From assembly GCA_934167885.1 (NCBI GenBank), contig CAKPMB010000022.1:1-11227 (forward strand): a DNA stretch of 11,227 nucleotides, given 5' to 3'. The translations under genes were made by a program, and so were the position numbers. The notes below the pieces were generated by a model, which saw only the letters and a list, made by a program, of their open reading frames with translations, had not been told where the DNA came from and did no database searches. Below are positions 7,366 through 11,227 of the stretch, in pieces. Positions within the stretch are counted from its first letter, which is position 1. Every line of letters begins with the position of its first letter. The stretch comes from an uncultured Bacilli bacterium. GTDB lineage: Bacteria; Bacillota_I; Bacilli_A; RF39; UBA660.

Positions 7366-7397
7366 TTATAAAAAAATAAAGATTTTCTCTTTATTTT
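7366..7397 (-). terminator. Intrinsic terminator of spoVS
   Basis: The arms at 7388-7397 and 7373-7382 form a perfect 10-bp stem (AAAATAAAGA with TCTTTATTTT) around a five-base loop. On the minus strand the second arm continues into a T-run. The stem contains the spoVS stop codon. The sequence is AT-rich, so the stem is moderately weak. Confidence 0.7.
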
Positions 7398-7651
7398 GCT
7401 TCGATTATTAATTTAATAGCAGTTTTTTCTTCACCTTCGATGTTAATATCTTGGAATGCTGGGATACATACAAGATTTTTACCACTTGGTGCTACAAATC
7501 CTCTAGCAATAGCGATAGCTTTTATAGCTTGATTAAGGGCCCCTGCACCCACTGCTTGTATTTCAACGCTTCCTCTTTCACGAAAAACATTAGCAAGTGC
7601 TCCAGCAACACTATTAGGGTTTGATTTACTGCTTACTTTTAATATTTCCAT
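7391..7651 (-). CDS. spoVS: Stage V sporulation protein S
   Basis: An 86-residue SpoVS protein, the exact length usual in the family. It begins MEILKVSSKSNPNSVAGALA and carries GAGALNQAIKA (35-45), ARGFVAPSG and CIPAF; the family is highly conserved and has an Alba-like fold. In Bacillus it affects septation and coat or cortex formation in sporulation, but homologues occur in non-spore-formers, so it does not prove sporulation. I chose ATG 7651, with AAGG about 9 nt upstream; an ATG two codons earlier (7657) is too close to that site. The frame stays open upstream to 7864, but that part is antisense to the ileS T-box leader and is not coding. I see no convincing promoter; TATCAT at 7677-7682 is a weak candidate. 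Confidence 0.95.
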   Translation of the reverse strand: MEILKVSSKSNPNSVAGALANVFRERGSVEIQAVGAGALNQAIKAIAIARGFVAPSGKNLVCIPAFQDINIEGEEKTAIKLIIEAK

Positions 7652-7706
7652 ATTCATTTTCCTTTCTTTTAATACTATGATAATTTTGATAATAATATGA
7701 ATTAAG

Positions 7707-7728
7707 TTTTCCACAAAAATGTGAAAAA
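7707..7728. repeat. Imperfect palindrome in the spoVS/ileS divergent region
   Basis: TTTTCCACA (7707-7715), a spacer AAAA, then TGTGAAAAA (7720-7728) match as an inverted repeat in 8 of 9 positions. It lies just upstream of the ileS -35. It could be an operator between the divergent genes, but AT-rich DNA makes such matches common. Confidence 0.35.
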
Positions 7729-7732
7729 AAAC

Positions 7733-7761
7733 TTGCAAGATAAATAATTTTATGCTATCAT
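7733..7761 (+). promoter_or_regulatory. Promoter of the ileS T-box leader
   Basis: TTGCAA (7733-7738) is separated by 17 bp from TATCAT (7756-7761), with TG one base before the -10 (TGCTATCAT), an extended -10. Transcription would begin near 7768, a few bases before the first T-box stem at 7774. The fit to the leader's start supports the call. Confidence 0.65.
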
Positions 7762-7773
7762 CGTCTTTATAAA

Positions 7774-7973
7774 AGCAAATGCGAAAGACGGAATTAGAAA
7801 TAATTTTAAGAGAGTCTATGTTTGGTGTGAATAGATAGGTTATTCTAATTTGGATCACTTTCAAGTGCTATTTATGGATAATATAAATACGGTTACGCGT
7901 TATAGTATTAAAGGTAGTTAAATCTATAAATTAAGGTGGTACCACGGTGTTTCGTCCTTATATTTATAGATTT
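7774..7973 (+). promoter_or_regulatory. Isoleucine T-box riboswitch
   Basis: A tRNA-sensing leader upstream of ileS. Stem I folds by eye: AGCA (7774-7777) with TGCT (7866-7869), GAAAG (7783-7787) with CTTTC (7858-7862), AATTAGA (7792-7798) with TCTAATT (7844-7850), ATAA (7800-7803) with TTAT (7840-7843), and TCTAT (7815-7819) with ATAGA (7831-7835). The AGAGAG motif (7809-7814) and the GGTGTGA distal loop (7824-7830) are present. The internal loop exposes ATC (7854-7856), an isoleucine codon, as specifier. Stem III is AATAC (7886-7890) with GTATT (7905-7909). The T-box AAGGTGGTACCACGG (7933-7947) carries TGGT, which pairs with an A-CCA end as in tRNA-Ile. Uncharged tRNA-Ile stabilises the antiterminator (AAGG 7933-7936 with CCTT 7956-7959; ACG with CGT) and so permits ileS transcription. 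Confidence 0.95.
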
Positions 7974-7978
7974 TTTTT
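7920..7978 (+). terminator. Conditional terminator of the ileS T-box
   Basis: AAATCTATAAATTAAGG (7920-7936) pairs with CCTTATATTTATAGATTT (7956-7973), followed by T-run 7971-7978. Its CCTT (7956-7959) is also needed by the antiterminator, so the two folds exclude each other. The T-run abuts the ileS ribosome site. Confidence 0.9.
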
Positions 7979-7987
7979 GGAGGATTT

Positions 7988-10900
7988 ATGGAATTTAAAG
8001 AGTTATCAAAAGATAAAGTAGCAAGAATTGAAGATAGTTTGAATGAAAAATGGGCAAAAGAGCATATTTTTGAGAAAAGTATTGATTCTCGTAATGACTA
8101 TTGGGTATTTTATGATGGTCCAGCTACGGCTAATGGTATGCCTGGATTACACCATATGGTTGCTAAATTCTTAAAAGATGCTTTCTGTCGTTATCAAACA
8201 ATGAAAGGTAAAAAAGTTTTAAGAAAAGTTGGATGGGATACACATGGCCTACCAGTTGAAGTTCAAGTTGAGAAAAAATTAGGTTTTAAGAATAAAAGTG
8301 ATATTGAAAAATTTGGTATAAAAGAATTTAATGAAAATTGCCGTAAAATTGTTTGGGAAAATGAGGAGTCTTTTTGCAAATTAACAAAAAAGATGGGACA
8401 ATTTATCGATTTAGAGAATCGTTACATTACATATGATAATAATTATATTGAAACTGAATGGTGGATATTAAAGAAGTTTTTTGATGAAGGTTTATTCTAT
8501 GAAGGACATAAGATTTTACCATATTGCACAAGATGTGGCACGGGATTAGCTTCACATGAAGTAGCGCAAGGGTATAAAGAAGTATCCGTTGATACTGTTA
8601 TTGTTCCTATGAAGAAAAAGGAAGATGATGCTTATTTCTTAGTTTGGACAACTACACCATGGACTTTAATCGCTAACGTTGCCTTATGTGTTAATCCTAA
8701 TGCTACTTATGTTAAAGTATTAAGTAAAGGCTATAAATTTATTTTAGCAGAAGCATTGGCATCTAAAGTATTAGGTGATGACTATGAAGTATTAGAAAAG
8801 TATACTGGTAGGGATTTAGAATATAGTGAATATGAACAATTATTACCATTCTTAACCGTTTCCAAAAAAGCTTTTTATGTAACATGTGATGATTATGTAA
8901 CAATGGAAGATGGAACTGGTATTGTTCATATCGCTCCTGCTTTTGGTCAAGATGATTACAATGTTTCTAAAAAATATGATTTACCATTCTTAAATCCAGT
9001 TGGTGAGGATGGTTGTTATACAGAAGGACCTTGGAAGGGAACAAAAGTTTTTGATGCTGACTTAGAAGTTATTAAATATTTAAAGGCTAATGATAAGTTA
9101 TTTAAAAAACAAAAAATGGTTCACAATTATCCACATTGTTGGCGTTGTGATACTCCATTATTGTATTATGCTAAACCAAGTTTTTACCTTGAAGTTACTA
9201 AGTTAAAGGACAAAATTATTGAAAATAATAAGAGTGTTCATTGGTATCCAAGTTATGTTGGTGAAAAACGTTTTGGTAATTGGCTTGAAAATATGAATGA
9301 TTGGGCTATTTCTAGAAATCGTTATTGGGGAACTCCACTTCCACTTTGGAGATGTGCATGTGGTCATGATGAAATGATTGGTTCACGTGATGAACTACGC
9401 GAAAGGGCAATAGAAGATGTTTCGAAAGATATAGATCTACATCGCCCATATGTTGATGATATTCACATTAAATGTCCAAAATGTGGGGGTGTAATGAATA
9501 GAGTTAGTGATGTAATTGATTGTTGGTTTGATTCAGGATCAATGCCATTCGCTCAATATCATTATCCATTTGAAAATAATGAATTATTTGAAAAACAATT
9601 CCCTGCTGATTTTATCGCTGAAGGAATTGATCAAACAAGAGGTTGGTTTTATTCACTATTAGTCATTAGTTCTTTTGTTAAGGGTGTTAGTCCATATAAG
9701 AATGTCTTAGTAAATGAATTGTTACTAGATAAATATGGTAAAAAGATGCATAAGAGTAAGGGAAATGCAGTTGAACCATTTAGTTTAATTGAAAAATATG
9801 GAGCTGATACAATTAGATGGTATTTACCATATGTATCACCAGTTTGGACACCAATTAAGTTTGATGAAGAAGGATTGAAAGAAGTATATTCTAAGTTCTT
9901 TAATACATTAAGAAATACATATAATTTCTTTGCTCTTTATGCTAATACTGATAAAATAACAAAAGACAATTTTAATGTTGCTTATGATGATTTAGAAGAA
10001 ATTGATAAATGGCTTTTATCTAAATATAATAAACTTGTTAAGTATACAGATGATGCTTATCAAGAATATGATTTGAATAAAGTTGTTCGAAGTGTTACAG
10101 AATTTGTATCAGAGGATTTATCTAATTGGTATATAAGACGTAATCGTCGTCGTTTCTGGTCAAGTAATATGGACAATGATAAGTTTGCTGTATATCAAAC
10201 AACATATGAAGTTCTAGAAGGATTATGCCGTATTATTGCTCCAATTACACCATTTGTAAGTGATGAAATTTGGACTTCACTTACTAATCAAGAAAGCGTT
10301 CATTTAGCATACTTCCCAGAATATAATGCTAAGTATGTATCTTCAAAAATCGAAGAACGTATGGATTTAATTCGTGACCTTATTTCTCTTGGCCGTAATG
10401 TTCGTGAAGATGCTAAAATTAAAGTTCGTCAACCATTATCAATGGCTATTTTAGATGCTAAAAAGCAACTAATAATTAGTGATTTAGTTGATTTAATAAA
10501 AGAAGAATTAAATATCAAAGAAGTTGTTTTTGAAAACAATTTAGAAAATTACATGAACTATGAAGTAAAACCAAACTTTAAAGTATGTGGCCCATTATTT
10601 GGCGCTAATATTAAATTATTAAGTCAAGAATTACAAAAATTATCTATCGATGAAATTGATAAGTTAAATAATAATGAAAAAGTTATGATTAAATTAAATG
10701 AGCAAGACTATGAACTTGATTCATCAATGGTAGATATTAGAATAAATGCTAAAGAAGGTTTTAACGTTGGTAGTGATAGTAAAAACTTCATTATATTAAA
10801 TACTACCCTTACAGATGAATTAATTAATGAAGGTATTGTTCGTGAGATGATAAGTAAGGTTCAAAATGAACGTAAACAAAGAGATTTTAACATTGTTGAC

Positions 10901-11071
10901 AGAATCAAAATATACTATTATTCAGAACAAAATCTTGAAGAAAAACTACATGATTATCTTGAGTTTATAAAGAATGAAACACTTGCTGTTGATATTATCA
11001 ATCAAGATAATAATGGTGTTATGTATAATTTAAATGGTTATGATACCAAAATCGATGTTGAAAGAATTTAA
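7988..11071 (+). CDS. ileS: Isoleucyl-tRNA synthetase, type 2-like, with GxHH signature
   Basis: A 1027-residue class I aminoacyl-tRNA synthetase that charges tRNA-Ile with isoleucine in the cytoplasm. The HIGH motif has the swapped form GLHH (53-56, in TANGMPGLHH), and the second signature is KMHKS (586-590). The editing (CP1) domain contains WTTTPW (220-225), GTGIVH (309-314) and HIAPAFGQDD (314-323). WFDSGS (513-518) and GIDQTRGWFY follow in the catalytic core. Cysteine pairs that may bind zinc are C180/C183, C384/C387, C456/C458 and C496/C499. The C-terminus lacks the CxxC zinc module of type 1 bacterial IleRS, so I class it as type 2; that is inference from length and motifs. The ribosome site GGAGG (7979-7983) directly follows the T-box terminator. 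Expression is controlled by the isoleucine T-box. The gene appears monocistronic, ending at tandem terminators. Confidence 0.97.
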   Translation: MEFKELSKDKVARIEDSLNEKWAKEHIFEKSIDSRNDYWVFYDGPATANGMPGLHHMVAKFLKDAFCRYQTMKGKKVLRKVGWDTHGLPVEVQVEKKLGFKNKSDIEKFGIKEFNENCRKIVWENEESFCKLTKKMGQFIDLENRYITYDNNYIETEWWILKKFFDEGLFYEGHKILPYCTRCGTGLASHEVAQGYKEVSVDTVIVPMKKKEDDAYFLVWTTTPWTLIANVALCVNPNATYVKVLSKGYKFILAEALASKVLGDDYEVLEKYTGRDLEYSEYEQLLPFLTVSKKAFYVTCDDYVTMEDGTGIVHIAPAFGQDDYNVSKKYDLPFLNPVGEDGCYTEGPWKGTKVFDADLEVIKYLKANDKLFKKQKMVHNYPHCWRCDTPLLYYAKPSFYLEVTKLKDKIIENNKSVHWYPSYVGEKRFGNWLENMNDWAISRNRYWGTPLPLWRCACGHDEMIGSRDELRERAIEDVSKDIDLHRPYVDDIHIKCPKCGGVMNRVSDVIDCWFDSGSMPFAQYHYPFENNELFEKQFPADFIAEGIDQTRGWFYSLLVISSFVKGVSPYKNVLVNELLLDKYGKKMHKSKGNAVEPFSLIEKYGADTIRWYLPYVSPVWTPIKFDEEGLKEVYSKFFNTLRNTYNFFALYANTDKITKDNFNVAYDDLEEIDKWLLSKYNKLVKYTDDAYQEYDLNKVVRSVTEFVSEDLSNWYIRRNRRRFWSSNMDNDKFAVYQTTYEVLEGLCRIIAPITPFVSDEIWTSLTNQESVHLAYFPEYNAKYVSSKIEERMDLIRDLISLGRNVREDAKIKVRQPLSMAILDAKKQLIISDLVDLIKEELNIKEVVFENNLENYMNYEVKPNFKVCGPLFGANIKLLSQELQKLSIDEIDKLNNNEKVMIKLNEQDYELDSSMVDIRINAKEGFNVGSDSKNFIILNTTLTDELINEGIVREMISKVQNERKQRDFNIVDRIKIYYYSEQNLEEKLHDYLEFIKNETLAVDIINQDNNGVMYNLNGYDTKIDVERI

Positions 11072-11076
11072 ATAAT

Positions 11077-11116
11077 AAAAGAGTTGTAATCTATGGATTA
11101 TAATTCTTTTAATTTT
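11077..11116 (+). terminator. Intrinsic terminator of ileS (first hairpin)
   Basis: The 15-bp stem AAAAGAGTTGTAATC (11077-11091) with GATTATAATTCTTTT (11096-11110) pairs fully if two G-U pairs are allowed. It has a TATG loop, then AATTTT. It starts 5 bases after the ileS stop. Confidence 0.75.
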
Positions 11117-11120
11117 ATAA

Positions 11121-11156
11121 AAAAAGTCATGCTTTATTTAAGAAACATGACTTTTT
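11121..11156. terminator. Second hairpin terminator after ileS
   Basis: A perfect 11-bp stem: AAAAAGTCATG (11121-11131) with CATGACTTTTT (11146-11156). The ends are A-run and T-run on both strands, so it can act in either direction. Confidence 0.7.
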
Positions 11157-11167
11157 GTAAAAATGAA

Positions 11168-11195
11168 AACCACCGGATAGTCCGGTGGTTCTTTT
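11168..11195. terminator. GC-rich hairpin terminator near the right edge
   Basis: AACCACCGGA (11168-11177) and TCCGGTGGTT (11181-11190) form a perfect 10-bp stem with a TAG loop. It is strikingly GC-rich for this DNA. CTTTT follows on the plus strand; on the minus strand TTC and ATTTTT follow. The minus-strand reading suits a convergent gene ending just beyond, so this is probably a shared or opposing terminator. Confidence 0.7.
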
Positions 11196-11227
11196 AAGCT
11201 TTAGCGTTGAGTCTTTAATAATGAAAT

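Noticed and set aside
7652..7864. Upstream extension of spoVS to 157 residues
   Set aside because: This part is antisense to the ileS promoter and T-box Stem I. SpoVS is 86 residues and has a ribosome site before 7651.

Overview
The window is a stretch of an AT-rich bacterial chromosome. It suggests a low-GC Gram-positive lineage (Bacillota, or the Mollicutes-like side of the Bacilli), probably an uncultured or poorly studied one. The evidence is very AT-rich coding sequence, strong Shine-Dalgarno sites, a T-box leader, SpoVS, a DUF1846 protein and a type 2-like IleRS. The genetic code is standard: TGA serves as stop (ends of the first two-gene pair and of tsaE) and tryptophan is TGG. The 5S rRNA is short (about 108 nt), which recalls Mollicutes and related Bacilli. 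The exact taxon is an inference.

Layout. Positions 1-410 hold the tail of an rRNA operon: the 23S 3' end, a 5S gene and an intrinsic terminator. Positions 446-3274 hold a two-gene unit for exported, cysteine-containing proteins. The first is a small protein with a signal peptide and a C-terminal membrane anchor. It overlaps by 4 bp a 710-residue secreted protein that contains an SH3b-like segment. I recognise neither as a named family. Positions 3276-5853 hold a tsaE-tsaB-rimI/tsaD operon for the t6A37 tRNA modification, with the RimI acetyltransferase and TsaD joined in one reading frame. On the minus strand lie a DUF1846 (UPF0371) P-loop protein (5852-7327) and spoVS (7391-7651), each with its own signals. 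Positions 7733-11071 hold ileS behind a clear isoleucine T-box leader. The window closes with three successive hairpins, the last GC-rich and probably shared with an opposing gene beyond the edge.

How it works together. Most of the window is translation machinery: rRNA, t6A synthesis (which modifies ANN-decoding tRNAs, including tRNA-Ile), N-terminal acetylation of a ribosomal protein, and tRNA-Ile charging under tRNA-sensing control. The exported pair between the rRNA operon and the tsa operon is the accessory, lineage-specific part.

Most notable points: the in-frame RimI-TsaD fusion, which one base in an A5 run would separate into a classic overlapping gene pair; the GLHH (GxHH) version of the HIGH motif in IleRS, associated with high-level mupirocin resistance in type 2 IleRS; and the unrecognised Cys-rich exported pair.
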